A stretch of 64,000 nt of DNA from Chryseobacterium sp. GVT01B (GTDB taxonomy: Bacteria; Bacteroidota; Bacteroidia; Flavobacteriales; Weeksellaceae): NCBI RefSeq assembly GCF_019970045.1, contig NZ_JAHXYI010000009.1, positions 116,701 to 180,700 of the forward strand. The letters run 5' to 3'. Shown here in pieces: positions 23,472 through 32,042 of this stretch. The notes below the pieces were generated by a model, which was not told the DNA's origin, made no database searches, and worked only from the letters and a program-made list of their open reading frames with translations. Numbering within the stretch: position 1 is the first letter of the stretch; each line of letters begins with the position of its first letter. Both the position numbers and the translations under genes were made by a program.

Positions 23472-24932
23472 TTATAAAGAATAATTCGGAGCTTCTTGTG
23501 TGATAATTACATCATGCGGGTGAGATTCTTTCAATCCGCTTCCTGTAATCATTACCAGTTTAGAATCTTTTTGAAGAGTTTCAATATCCTTAGATCCACA
23601 ATATCCCATACCAGCTCTTAAACCTCCTGTCAATTGGAAAATTACATCTTCCAATTTTCCTTTATGTGGAACTCTTCCTTCAATTCCTTCCGGAACGAAT
23701 TTTTTAGCTTCACTCTGGAAATATCTTTCTTTACCACCTCTCTTCATAGCAGAAAGACTTCCCATACCTTGGTAAGACTTAAATTTTCTTCCCTGGAAAA
23801 TGATTTCTTCTCCCGGAGCTTCATCTGTACCCGCTAAAAGAGAACCAAGCATTACGGCTCCTGCTCCACTTGCAATAGCTTTAACGATATCTCCTGAAAG
23901 TTTGATTCCACCATCAGCAATTACTGTTACATTTTGTGACTTAGCATATTCGTAAACGTTATAGATTGCAGATAACTGAGGAACTCCCACACCTGCAACG
24001 ACTCTTGTTGTACAGATAGAACCTGGACCCACTCCAACTTTAAGTACGTTGGCTCCGGCTTCAATAAGGTCTTTTGCAGCTTCTGCGGTTACGATATTTC
24101 CACCTACAACATCAAGGTTCGGATATGCTTTTCTGATTTCTGAGATTTTGTCTAAAACTCCTTTAGAATGACCGTGTGCTGAATCGATTGCTACGATATC
24201 AACTCCTGCCTGTACCAAAGCCTCAATTCTAGCCAATGTATCTTCTCCTACTCCAACTCCAGCTCCTACGATAAGACGACCGTTCTCATCTTTATTAGCG
24301 TTTGGATATTCCAATTGATTATCAATATCCTTGATAGTAATTAATCCTACAAGTTTATTATCTTTATCTACAATCGGAAGTTTTTCAACTCTGTTTTTAA
24401 GAAGGATTTCTTTTGCCTTTTCAAGATTGGTATCTTTGTCTGAAGTGATCAGATTTTCTTTGGTCATGATCTCTTCTACTTTCATATCAAGGTTTTCCTG
24501 ATATTTTACATCTCTGTTGGTAATAATTCCAATCAGAACATTATCAGCATCTACTACCGGAAGACCTGAAATCTTATATCTTGACATAAGGCTTTTCGCC
24601 TCTCCCAAAGTATGATCTTTAGATAAAGTTACCGGATCAGAGATCATTCCGTTTTCGGAACGCTTTACGCGGTTCACCTGAGCAGCCTGCTCAGCGATTG
24701 TCATGTTTTTGTGAATAAAACCTAATCCTCCAACTCTTGCTAAGGCAATAGCCAGATCAGCTTCAGTAACTGTGTCCATCGCAGCGGAAACTATCGGAAC
24801 ATTCAGCGTGATTTTGTCGGTAAGTCTTGATTTTAATGAAACCTGGTTAGGTAAAACTTCTGAATAAGAAGGGACTAGAAGAACGTCATCGAAAGTGATG
24901 GCTGTCTCTACAATTTTGTTATGAATAGACAT
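23472..24932 (-). CDS. guaB: Inosine-5'-monophosphate dehydrogenase
   Basis: This 486-residue protein oxidises IMP to XMP with NAD, the committed step of GMP synthesis in the cytosol. The (beta/alpha)8 barrel is interrupted by two CBS domains at about residues 95-205. The catalytic Cys loop is GVGPGSICTTR (C307). The IMP-binding DGGI and GSLLAGTDEAPGE motifs and the mobile flap region (MGSLSAMKRGG) follow. Length and domain order are standard. It is transcribed alone from a TAATTTTG element 15 nt upstream and ends at a strong hairpin. Confidence 0.98.
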   Translation of the reverse strand: MSIHNKIVETAITFDDVLLVPSYSEVLPNQVSLKSRLTDKITLNVPIVSAAMDTVTEADLAIALARVGGLGFIHKNMTIAEQAAQVNRVKRSENGMISDPVTLSKDHTLGEAKSLMSRYKISGLPVVDADNVLIGIITNRDVKYQENLDMKVEEIMTKENLITSDKDTNLEKAKEILLKNRVEKLPIVDKDNKLVGLITIKDIDNQLEYPNANKDENGRLIVGAGVGVGEDTLARIEALVQAGVDIVAIDSAHGHSKGVLDKISEIRKAYPNLDVVGGNIVTAEAAKDLIEAGANVLKVGVGPGSICTTRVVAGVGVPQLSAIYNVYEYAKSQNVTVIADGGIKLSGDIVKAIASGAGAVMLGSLLAGTDEAPGEEIIFQGRKFKSYQGMGSLSAMKRGGKERYFQSEAKKFVPEGIEGRVPHKGKLEDVIFQLTGGLRAGMGYCGSKDIETLQKDSKLVMITGSGLKESHPHDVIITQEAPNYSL

Positions 24933-24946
24933 CTTTACTTTCTTTG

Positions 24947-24954
24947 CAAAATTA
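24947..24954 (-). promoter_or_regulatory. -7 element TAATTTTG of guaB
   Basis: CAAAATTA on the plus strand reads TAATTTTG on the minus strand, 14 nt before the ATG at 24932. Confidence 0.55.
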
Positions 24955-25024
24955 GGTTATTTTAGTGAGATATGAAAATCCTTTTTAATAGTTTAAATAA
25001 AATTTAATAATCAATAACTTAAAT

Positions 25025-25056
25025 CGAAAAAACCGCTCTTTTATCAGAACGGTTAC
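25025..25056 (-). terminator. Terminator of the ECF sigma operon
   Basis: On the minus strand AACCG (25054-25050) pairs with CGGTT (25035-25031), with a further CT/AG pair inside, followed by TTTTT. It lies after the last operon gene. Confidence 0.65.
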
Positions 25057-25120
25057 GGTACAAAATAATTGAATATGTAGAAACTACTTGTTAAGTTTAA
25101 TCAATATTGCCGCTAGTAGG

Positions 25121-25825
25121 TTATTTTACCGGGTTTCCATTTTCATCCAATTTCTCAATATGGGTCTGATTATTTTTATCGACGTATACTTTTAATCTTA
25201 CTTTCCCTTTTGTATCACGGATAAAAATCCCTACATCTCCATTCGCTGTCTTGCCGGCAAAAAACCGTTCATTTCCCAGCTTACCCTTTTCCCGTAGCTG
25301 TGCAAATGCTTTTTTTGAATCTTCCGGATTATTAATTTTTTTGATTGAATCTCCAGCCTTAATAATATCTTCCAGCAGAAAATCATCCGGTCTGTCCCAA
25401 AGTTTTAAACCATATACTCTTTTTTTATCATTCCCTATTGATTCAGAATATTGCAGCTGCATAATCTGATCTGTATTTCTTTGATCTACAGAATATACCA
25501 TTCCGGACCCTTTTTCATCAGCATCATATACAAGCCCTCCACATTCGTCACCCATAGAATTGAAGAAAATAAGTCCTGCTTCTCTTTCACGGGGTTTCAT
25601 TTCTTTGTGATTCACCAATCCGGGGTGTTGGCGCTCCTTATTACTGATAACCATTTTTAAAGTTCCGTCCTTCTCAATGATATTGATGCGTTCTACATCT
25701 ATTTCTTTAAAACGTTCGTTAGAAGATTGGTTTTTAAATGCGAGAAAGAAAAACATCGCACAGAGTATGGTGAGTACAACGGCATAGATTTTAAGGATAC
25801 GGACTTCTCTTATCAGTTTTTCCAT
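25121..25825 (-). CDS. Single-pass membrane-anchored protein, last gene of sigma operon
   Basis: This 234-residue protein has one N-terminal membrane segment (about 10-30, ILKIYAVVLTILCAMFFFLAF) and a soluble, probably periplasmic domain. That domain has repeated short beta motifs of the type RINIIEKDGTLKMVIS, GLIFFNSMGDECGGLVYD and DVGIFIRDTKGKVRLKVYVD. I do not know a function for this family. It follows the DUF4252 lipoprotein by 25 bp, so it is probably part of the same transcript. Confidence 0.75.
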   Translation of the reverse strand: MEKLIREVRILKIYAVVLTILCAMFFFLAFKNQSSNERFKEIDVERINIIEKDGTLKMVISNKERQHPGLVNHKEMKPREREAGLIFFNSMGDECGGLVYDADEKGSGMVYSVDQRNTDQIMQLQYSESIGNDKKRVYGLKLWDRPDDFLLEDIIKAGDSIKKINNPEDSKKAFAQLREKGKLGNERFFAGKTANGDVGIFIRDTKGKVRLKVYVDKNNQTHIEKLDENGNPVK

Positions 25826-25850
25826 GCTGTGAATTTTTTGGGATTAATGG

Positions 25851-26354
25851 TTATTTAACGGAAACAGAATTAATCATTTTTGAGATATCATCAGGAGTAA
25901 AATTTCCTTTCACATCTACAAACACCATATCCTTACTATTGGAACCTACAGTGATCAGCATATTTTTAATAGCGTCACCGTCTTGTTTCACCCTTATATT
26001 GACATTATCGCCGTCATGCTTTATGGTAGCCCATTCTTCATAATGATTATCGTTCAGATATTGAGTATAATCATTCAGCATTTCTTTACTTCCGTTTGTT
26101 ACGGTAAGAACTTTTATTTTTGAAGCTTTCTTTACCAGATTAATTGTTTCCTCACTTTCTCCGTCTTCTCTTAAAGCCTTCTTAATATAAGATTTAGCAA
26201 GAACCATGGGTACATTAATACTTGCAAACTGAGCTCCTTTGAAATCATATTTTGAATTCTGGAAAAAGTCAATATTCGGTTTTTCTGAAACGATGCATGA
26301 TTGAAGCATGCCCAGCACCAGAATAGCGAGAAAAAAATGTTTAAGAGTCTTCAT
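25851..26354 (-). CDS. DUF4252 lipoprotein
   Basis: This 167-residue protein has a lipoprotein signal ending LGMLQSC (lipidated Cys about 20). A DUF4252 domain follows, with conserved features AQFASINVPMVLAKSYIKKAL, KIKVLTVTNGSKEMLNDYTQYL, and a C-terminal FVDVKGNFTPDDISKMINS. DUF4252 proteins are envelope proteins of Bacteroidota, usually in operons with ECF sigma factors as here; their role is unknown. It is 12 bp downstream of the DUF4252-DUF2807 gene, to which its domain is related. Confidence 0.88.
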   Translation of the reverse strand: MKTLKHFFLAILVLGMLQSCIVSEKPNIDFFQNSKYDFKGAQFASINVPMVLAKSYIKKALREDGESEETINLVKKASKIKVLTVTNGSKEMLNDYTQYLNDNHYEEWATIKHDGDNVNIRVKQDGDAIKNMLITVGSNSKDMVFVDVKGNFTPDDISKMINSVSVK

Positions 26355-26366
26355 AGGTTAGTTTTC

Positions 26367-27653
26367 TTATTTGATTTGTCTGAAGCTTCCGCCCGAAATT
26401 TTATCTACTTTGGCATCCAATTCAGGATTTCCTCTCAATTTTACGGCTGCTCCGGATGAAACACTTACTTTCAATTTATCTGTTACCAGTAAAGAAAGAC
26501 TTGCTCCAGAGGTAGATTCTACTACTGCTGTTGAGATCTTAAGATCATCAGCTTTACAAGACGCTCCACTGCTGATATCAATTACAGCAGAGGCTGCCTC
26601 TCCTGATAAGCTAATACTTGCTCCGCTGGAAGTATCTAATGCCAGCTTTGGTGTTTTAATATCAATATCTATTACTGAACCTGAGCTTACTTCTACTGCT
26701 GCAGACTCTTTTACATTGAATGTTCCTTTAATAATAGAACCAGATTCTGCTTCTATTGCAAGGCTGCTTTCTGTAACAGGGTTCACTGCTGTAAAGACAC
26801 TTCCTGAAGATGTTTTTATAGCACTAATGCTGGGAGCTGAAACATTGACGTTAAGATTTTTAAATCTCAGATTTCGAACTCCTTTGTTGTCAACATAGAT
26901 CTTTAAAACTCCGTTTTCCACTTTTGTAATCACATACTGAAGCTTATCTGCATCTGCAATAACTTTTACACTTCTTGTATTTTCCTGTTTGTAGGTAACA
27001 TTTACTCCTACGCTGGCATCTATCTTTGAGAATTCACCCACGTTTCTGTTATCTCCGTTCAGGTAAGATGATGTATTCCCTGAAGTGAGGTCATTTCTCA
27101 CGGAAGTTGTCACAGAAGAAGTAGTTGTTTCACCGGAATTAATGATCTTGTTTACATCGGATAGCTTCATTTTTCCATTAAGAATAAAAATAATATTCTC
27201 TTCTTTGGAATCAACGTTGAAAACAAGGTTTTCAAGATAGTTATCTTTCTCGTCTTCTGCCAGGAATTTCATAGAAGTTCCATCGCTGCTCATAGACATT
27301 AATTCATTGAAGTTTAATGAGTTCAATGCATCATTTATTCTCGCCGTTTTATCTTCATTCATTTTTATATTGGCAAGATTCTCATCTTTTAAACGATCTG
27401 GAAAGGTAATTTTAGGAATAATTAAAATTTTAAGTCCATCCACATCGTTCAGGATCGGTTTTATTTTTCCGACATAAGCATCATCAACATCAATGGTATT
27501 CAATAGCTTGAACATCGGCTTTTTAATATTGATAGATGTCACTCTTCCCTTTTTTTCAAAATCCTGAAAAAGCTTGTCTAATTTCTCAGTCTGTGCAGAA
27601 TAAGTTGCAAAGCTGCTTAGCATTACGGCTATTATAAAAAATATTTTTTTCAT
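26367..27653 (-). CDS. DUF4252-DUF2807 (head GIN) exported fusion protein
   Basis: The start is placed at ATG 27653 (428 residues), where a signal peptide begins (MKKIFFIIAVMLSSFATYSAQ). The longer frame to 27695 overlaps the upstream gene and adds no signal-like sequence. An N-terminal DUF4252-like domain (about 20-165) ends with NIIFILNGKMKLSDVNKIIN. A DUF2807 beta-helix-like domain (about 205-425) shows FSKIDASVGVNVTYKQ and repeated SSGS/SSGA turns. DUF2807 adhesin-like domains are exported and often controlled by ECF systems. The Ser-Gly repeats produce long open frames on the opposite strand that are not genes. Confidence 0.88.
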   Translation of the reverse strand: MKKIFFIIAVMLSSFATYSAQTEKLDKLFQDFEKKGRVTSINIKKPMFKLLNTIDVDDAYVGKIKPILNDVDGLKILIIPKITFPDRLKDENLANIKMNEDKTARINDALNSLNFNELMSMSSDGTSMKFLAEDEKDNYLENLVFNVDSKEENIIFILNGKMKLSDVNKIINSGETTTSSVTTSVRNDLTSGNTSSYLNGDNRNVGEFSKIDASVGVNVTYKQENTRSVKVIADADKLQYVITKVENGVLKIYVDNKGVRNLRFKNLNVNVSAPSISAIKTSSGSVFTAVNPVTESSLAIEAESGSIIKGTFNVKESAAVEVSSGSVIDIDIKTPKLALDTSSGASISLSGEAASAVIDISSGASCKADDLKISTAVVESTSGASLSLLVTDKLKVSVSSGAAVKLRGNPELDAKVDKISGGSFRQIK

Positions 27654-27669
27654 GGGATTGTTCTGATTT

Positions 27670-28347
27670 TTAATATTCGCTGTCAAGATTTTCATTTTTT
27701 TGAGAGGATGCTACTGTTTTTTTAAACTCGTTTCCTAATTTCATAAAGGAGTATTTGGCAACATCTATGGCTTCTTTTTCACTACTGATTCTTTTGCCGT
27801 TTACAATTACATAAGAGTCATTGTACGCAGATGCAGAATCACTTAAATTTTTATTGTTTGAGGAATTACTTACATATCTGGGTCTTGTTTCCTTTTTAAG
27901 TCTTCCTCTTTTTGGCAGGATTTCATCCATTACATCTTTTTCCGCCACCTGATTGTCCTGAAAAACAGAATCTTTTTTCACACCGGAAATAGAGTCTGTA
28001 TGATTTACGGCAACCTGTTCCTGGTGATCACTGTTTTCTTCAATGAATCCGGATTTCTGCTTTAAGATTTCATCTTTTACCAGCTTTTCTTTATCCTGCG
28101 CATTCTTATTATTGTTATTCAGGAAAAATCCGATACTGAAAACCAGCATTATACTGGCGGCCATCCAGAACCATTTAGGAAAGGAGGGTTTCTTCTTTTC
28201 TTCCAGTGGAATAACAGGCGCAATATGCTGTTCAGGCTCCGCACCTTCTGCAGTCTGAAGAAAGTCTTCAAAACTCCAGTCCATTTTTTCTTCCTTAAGA
28301 TCCTGGAAGACTTCGTTGTATTTATCTTGTAATTGATCTTTTTTCAT
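27670..28347 (-). CDS. Putative anti-sigma factor (single-pass membrane protein)
   Basis: This 225-residue protein has a cytosolic N-terminus (1-52), one membrane helix (about 56-74, KWFWMAASIMLVFSIGFFL) and a charged periplasmic part. Its start overlaps the end of the ECF sigma gene by 26 bp, the arrangement expected of a cognate anti-sigma factor. No zinc-binding HxxxCxxC motif is present, so it would be a non-ZAS type. The assignment rests on topology and position. The C-terminal segment (NDSYVIVNGKRISSEKEAIDVAKYSFMKLGN) may be a periplasmic sensing part. Confidence 0.75.
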   Translation of the reverse strand: MKKDQLQDKYNEVFQDLKEEKMDWSFEDFLQTAEGAEPEQHIAPVIPLEEKKKPSFPKWFWMAASIMLVFSIGFFLNNNNKNAQDKEKLVKDEILKQKSGFIEENSDHQEQVAVNHTDSISGVKKDSVFQDNQVAEKDVMDEILPKRGRLKKETRPRYVSNSSNNKNLSDSASAYNDSYVIVNGKRISSEKEAIDVAKYSFMKLGNEFKKTVASSQKNENLDSEY

Positions 28348-28831
28348 AGCTCATCAGTTGTGAGATTTGTTCTTTTACTTTTTGTCTCGCACGCATCAGG
28401 TTTACCCTTACTGCATTTTCCTCCATTTCCAGCATTTCAGAAATTTCGGAAACATCATACTCTTCTACATCTTTCAAGTGGATGACCATCTTCTGTTTTT
28501 CGGGGAGCTGATTGATAAATCCTATAATATGTTCCTTAAGGTTATCAACTTCCATACTGTAAAGCTCCGACCGGTGAAGCTGCATATCTGCAAAGCCGAT
28601 CTTTACATCGTGATGCTTCAATCTGTTCAGGCATTCGTTCCGGACAGACTTCAGCGCATAGGATTTAAAATTCCCGAACTGCTCAAGCTCATCCCTCTTC
28701 TGCCAAAACTTCATCATGAGATCCTGTACTACATCTTCTGCTTCATCACTGCTCATGACAAACCGTTTCGCAAAACGATACATCTCGTCTTTGAGAATAA
28801 ACACCGTATTCTTGAAAGTTTCTTGGGTCAT
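28322..28831 (-). CDS. ECF-type RNA polymerase sigma factor
   Basis: This 169-residue protein has region 2 (YRFAKRFVMSSDEAEDVVQDLMMKFW, with the DEAEDVVQD core-binding motif) and region 4 (INQLPEKQKMVIHLKDVEEYDVSEISEMLEMEENAVRVNLMRARQKVKE, a helix-turn-helix for the -35). It is the first gene of a five-gene minus-strand operon: sigma, anti-sigma, DUF4252-DUF2807, DUF4252 and a membrane-anchored protein. Such factors direct envelope-stress or surface-protein regulons, often including their own operon. A TATTTTTG element lies about 50 nt upstream. Confidence 0.95.
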   Translation of the reverse strand: MTQETFKNTVFILKDEMYRFAKRFVMSSDEAEDVVQDLMMKFWQKRDELEQFGNFKSYALKSVRNECLNRLKHHDVKIGFADMQLHRSELYSMEVDNLKEHIIGFINQLPEKQKMVIHLKDVEEYDVSEISEMLEMEENAVRVNLMRARQKVKEQISQLMSYEKRSITR

Positions 28832-28881
28832 GAGTTTTGTTTCTTATAGGTAAGACAATTGCCGTTACAGATCTATTACAT

Positions 28882-28889
28882 CAAAAATA
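28882..28889 (-). promoter_or_regulatory. -7 element TATTTTTG upstream of ECF sigma gene
   Basis: CAAAAATA on the plus strand is an exact minus-strand TAnnTTTG match, 50 nt before the ATG at 28831. No -33 match was found. Confidence 0.45.
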
Positions 28890-28890
28890 A

Positions 28891-28920
28891 AAAAACTTCA
28901 AAAAAAATTGAAGTTTTTTA
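28891..28920 (-). terminator. Terminator of the GlmU-like gene
   Basis: AAAAACTTCAA (28891-28901) pairs with TTGAAGTTTTT (28908-28918). The T-run is in the minus-strand direction, after the gene at 28932. Confidence 0.85.
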
Positions 28921-28931
28921 TTATCATCGAA

Positions 28932-30095
28932 TTAATACATATCAAAAATATGTTTCAAAATTGCTTTATCCTCTTCTGTTAAAGGGACTTTTCTCCTCGC
29001 CATTGCTCTTTCTGCCACTTCATATACTTTATCCAGTCTGAATCTTTCATCATCTTTCAGTCCACCCCATGAAAAGTTCTCCACAAGATTGGGTGGAAAA
29101 CCAGGTTTGAATATATTGGAAGCCACTCCAATTACTGTTCCGGTATTCAACTGGGTATTGATTGCTGTTTTGGAATGATCTCCCATAATTAATCCTGCAA
29201 ACTGCAATCCTGTATCTTCAAAGGCTTTTGTTCTGTAGTTCCACAGTTTTACATGACTGTAATTATTCTTAAGGTTGGAAGAATTGGTATCAGCACCGAA
29301 GTTACACCATTCCCCGATTACAGAGTTTCCGACAAAACCTTCATGCCCCTTGCTCGTGTAACCGAAAATAATAATATTATTCACTTCCCCTCCTACTTTA
29401 CAATGTGGACCAATAGTAGTAGCTCCGTATATTTTAGCGCCAAGGTTAAACTTAGAATCTTCTCCAAGCGTAATAGGTCCGCGAAGATGACAGCCTTCCA
29501 TTACTTCAGCATTTTTACCAATATAAATTTTACCTGTCTTAGTATTCAAAGTAGAGAATTCAATTTCAGCACCTTCTTCGATAAAGAGGTCTTTTTTATC
29601 TCCCAAAAATCCGTTGGTTGAAGATAATTCCTGCGAAACTCTTCCCTTTGTAAGCAGATCAAAGTCAAAATCAATAGCATGATGATTATAGGTAAACAGA
29701 TCCTTTGGTCTTTTAAAGAAAACAAGATCTTCCTTGATGTCCGTCATTTTTTCAATCTGATGGAGAGAAAAATCTTTCATATTGATTTTAGCGGCGATCA
29801 ATTCGTCTTCATAAACCAATGCTTCTCCCTGCTTAAGATCTTTAATCTGTTGAATTACGGTTTCTGTAGGGAGGAAATTCGGAACTAAAAAAAGGCTTTC
29901 TTTTTCCTCCGGACTTTTAAATTTATCCTGAAGATATGTTTCCGTAAAGTAAGAAATCTCTGTGTTTTCCAGGATTTTCTGCCATCTTTCTGAGAATGTA
30001 AGAATTCCGCATCGCATTGCAGCAACAGGGCGGGTAAAAGTAAGCGGAAGAAAGTCTTCCCAATATTGTGCGTCTGAAAATACTATCTGCATCAT
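28932..30095 (-). CDS. GlmU-like sugar nucleotidyltransferase/acyltransferase (alternative Bacteroidota type)
   Basis: This 387-residue protein (or 386 if the second Met is used) has a divergent nucleotidyltransferase N-terminus (FSDAQYWEDFLPLTFTRPVAAMRCG). A left-handed beta-helix runs from about residue 165 to 345, with hexapeptide-like repeats (GKIYIGKNAEVMEGCHLRGPITLGEDSKF) and a GVASNIFKPGFPPNLV segment. It fits the family of alternative GlmU proteins in Bacteroidetes thought to make UDP-N-acetylglucosamine or a related activated sugar. The classic GxG..T....PK signature of GlmU is not seen, so substrate assignment is tentative. It is followed by its own terminator. Confidence 0.82.
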   Translation of the reverse strand: MMQIVFSDAQYWEDFLPLTFTRPVAAMRCGILTFSERWQKILENTEISYFTETYLQDKFKSPEEKESLFLVPNFLPTETVIQQIKDLKQGEALVYEDELIAAKINMKDFSLHQIEKMTDIKEDLVFFKRPKDLFTYNHHAIDFDFDLLTKGRVSQELSSTNGFLGDKKDLFIEEGAEIEFSTLNTKTGKIYIGKNAEVMEGCHLRGPITLGEDSKFNLGAKIYGATTIGPHCKVGGEVNNIIIFGYTSKGHEGFVGNSVIGEWCNFGADTNSSNLKNNYSHVKLWNYRTKAFEDTGLQFAGLIMGDHSKTAINTQLNTGTVIGVASNIFKPGFPPNLVENFSWGGLKDDERFRLDKVYEVAERAMARRKVPLTEEDKAILKHIFDMY

Positions 30096-30099
30096 TCAG

Positions 30100-30127
30100 T
30101 TTTTAAGTTTAAAGTTTAAAATTCAAG
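30100..30127. repeat. Heptamer array (GTTTAAA type)
   Basis: Units in a 7-nt register are TTTTTAA, GTTTAAA, GTTTAAA and ATTCAAG. They lie just upstream of the GlmU-like start. Confidence 0.65.
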
Positions 30128-30148
30128 GTTAACAAATTTACAATAAAA

Positions 30149-30178
30149 AAAGTCTCCCAAAAATTGGAAGACTTTAAT
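30149..30178 (-). terminator. Terminator of rpmE
   Basis: AAAGTCTCCCAA (30149-30160) pairs with TTGGAAGACTTT (30164-30175) with one mismatch. A-rich sequence on the plus side gives a T-run on the minus strand. Confidence 0.82.
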
Positions 30179-30196
30179 ATTTTAAGTGTACAAAAA

Positions 30197-30448
30197 TTAC
30201 TTAGCGAATTTTTTGTATTTGTTCATGAACTTATCAACTCTACCTGCAGTGTCAACTAGTTTTACTTTACCAGTGTAGAAAGGGTGAGAAGTTGAAGAGA
30301 TTTCCATTTTGATTAATGGGTATTCTTGTCCTTCAAACTCGATAGTGTCTTTTGTTTCTGCAGTAGACTTGCAAAGAAACACCTCGTCGTTACTCATATC
30401 TTTGAAAACAACAAGTCTATAATTTTCTGGGTGGATTCCGTTTTTCAT
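30197..30448 (-). CDS. rpmE: 50S ribosomal protein L31, type B
   Basis: This 83-residue protein starts MKNGIHPENYRLVVFKDMSN and ends with SSTSHPFYTGKVKLVDTAGRVDKFMNKYKKF. The zinc-binding CxxC of type A L31 is absent (only one Cys, C26), so it is the zinc-independent type B form. L31 bridges the 50S and 30S subunits. It is monocistronic, with a textbook promoter and a hairpin terminator. Confidence 0.96.
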   Translation of the reverse strand: MKNGIHPENYRLVVFKDMSNDEVFLCKSTAETKDTIEFEGQEYPLIKMEISSTSHPFYTGKVKLVDTAGRVDKFMNKYKKFAK

Positions 30449-30520
30449 AATACTATTTTTAAAAAAATTAAGTTTGCTTTCGAAATAGTAATGGATATTT
30501 CTCTGCTAAATTTTAGGTTG

Positions 30521-30551
30521 CAAAAATACAACATTTTTTCTAATTTCCAAA
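30521..30551 (-). promoter_or_regulatory. Promoter of rpmE (full Bacteroidota consensus)
   Basis: On the minus strand TTTG (30551-30548), a 19-nt spacer and TATTTTTG (30528-30521) match TTTG-N19-TAnnTTTG exactly. Confidence 0.88.
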
Positions 30552-30600
30552 TACTCGATTCAATATTTTTTTATTGATAAGAAATTCAAAGTATTTTCGT

Positions 30601-30608
30601 TAAATTTG
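30601..30608 (+). promoter_or_regulatory. -7 element TAAATTTG of beta-helix lipoprotein gene
   Basis: An exact TAnnTTTG match lies 24 nt before the ATG at 30633. Confidence 0.55.
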
Positions 30609-30632
30609 GAACTTACTTAAACTTTAATTTCA

Positions 30633-32042
30633 ATGAAATTCAAATTATTACTGGCTTTTTCCTTCTGGATGTTACTTGTAGCAGTATCATGTAATAAGGA
30701 TGATATTACGTTTGACAGTCCTACCCAGCAGCTAAGTTTCTCAAGAGACACTGTATTCTGTGACACGGTATATCACCAGGTACGTTCAGAAACTTATGTA
30801 GTAAAAGTATATAATAATGAAGATAAGGATATCATGATTCCAAGAGTGAATCTTGAAAAAGGAGCTGCTTCATTATATAGAATCAATGTAGATGGAAAAC
30901 CGGGATATGATTTTAAAAATGTTCCTTTAAGAAAGAAAGACAGTCTTTATATTTTTGTTGAAATTGCCCCGGAAGCTACCGGACCGGAAGCGATTGCTGA
31001 GGACAAAGTTATTTTTACCAGCCCAACCGGACAACAGCATGTCACTTTATTTTCTGTAGTTCAGGATGCTGAGTTTTTTATTCAGACTCCAGGCAACCCG
31101 AATATAATTACCAATTCTACTACATGGAATAACAATAAAGCAAAGATCATCTACGGAAATCTTACCATCAATCCAAGTGTAACGTTGGATATTAATCCCG
31201 GAACTAAGGTATACTTCCACAAAAACAGCGGAATGAAAGTTTCTTCCGGAGCTGTTTTAAATATTAACGGAACGCAGACCGACCAGGTTATTCTTCGTGG
31301 AGACAGAAATGATCCTTATTATGATACGATTCCTAAAAACTGGAATTCTATCAAAATGGAAGCAAATTCTACACTTAAGATGAACCATGCAAGGCTTTTC
31401 GGAGGAACAAGAGGTCTTGATATGAAACAAACCAATGCGACTATCACCAATTCATTCATCCATACTTTCTTTGAATATGGAATTTACGCTGTAGGTTCTA
31501 CTGTGAATGCCAATAATCTTGTGATGAACAATTGCGGTTTATCATGTGTCGGTATTTTCAGAGGAGGAAAACACAGCTATACCCACGCAACGATTGCCAA
31601 CTATTCAAGAACGATGAGCTCTTTTGACAGAAGCGGAATTTTTGCAGCCAATGAATGGAAGAATGATGCAGGACAATCAGAACAGGGCGCTTTACAGCTG
31701 CTTGATATCAAAAACAGTATTGTATATTCTGACAGGGATGATGCTGTTCATTTTGAACAAACTCCAGGGCAGCAGTTTGAATTTTTACTTCAAAATTCAT
31801 TAATCAAATATACGAGTACAACAGGGTCCGGCTTCACTTTTGACAATAATCCGAATGTGATACAAACAACCAAGAATACTGATCCACAGTTTGTCAATTA
31901 TTTTATGGCTAAAATGAATTTAAGAGTTAAACCTGGTTCACCAGCTCTTGGAAAAGGAAATGCAGCTGTTGCAGCAACCGTACCTTTTGACATTGTGAAT
32001 GTATCCAGAACTACCAACCCAACTTTAGGAGCTTATCAATAA
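30633..32042 (+). CDS. Beta-helix lipoprotein
   Basis: This 469-residue protein has a lipoprotein signal (MKFKLLLAFSFWMLLVAVSC, Cys20). Residues about 30-145 form an Ig-like region. A right-handed beta-helix follows with ladder-like repeats such as LTINPSVTLDINPGTKVYFHKNSGMKVSSGAVLNINGT, then NSIKMEANSTLKMNHARLFGGTRGLDMKQTNATITNS. There is no lyase catalytic motif I can identify. It is probably an outer-membrane, surface-facing protein. Its stop codon overlaps the next start by one base (TAATG), so the nucleotide pyrophosphohydrolase gene is co-translated with it. Confidence 0.82.
   Translation: MKFKLLLAFSFWMLLVAVSCNKDDITFDSPTQQLSFSRDTVFCDTVYHQVRSETYVVKVYNNEDKDIMIPRVNLEKGAASLYRINVDGKPGYDFKNVPLRKKDSLYIFVEIAPEATGPEAIAEDKVIFTSPTGQQHVTLFSVVQDAEFFIQTPGNPNIITNSTTWNNNKAKIIYGNLTINPSVTLDINPGTKVYFHKNSGMKVSSGAVLNINGTQTDQVILRGDRNDPYYDTIPKNWNSIKMEANSTLKMNHARLFGGTRGLDMKQTNATITNSFIHTFFEYGIYAVGSTVNANNLVMNNCGLSCVGIFRGGKHSYTHATIANYSRTMSSFDRSGIFAANEWKNDAGQSEQGALQLLDIKNSIVYSDRDDAVHFEQTPGQQFEFLLQNSLIKYTSTTGSGFTFDNNPNVIQTTKNTDPQFVNYFMAKMNLRVKPGSPALGKGNAAVAATVPFDIVNVSRTTNPTLGAYQ

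Noticed and set aside
26371..26898. 175-codon open frame on the plus strand
   Set aside because: It is antisense to the repetitive Ser-Gly DUF2807 region; repeat codons on one strand keep the other strand open.
28367..28849. 160-codon open frame opposite the ECF sigma gene
   Set aside because: The sigma factor motifs are unambiguous on the minus strand; this frame has no recognisable features.
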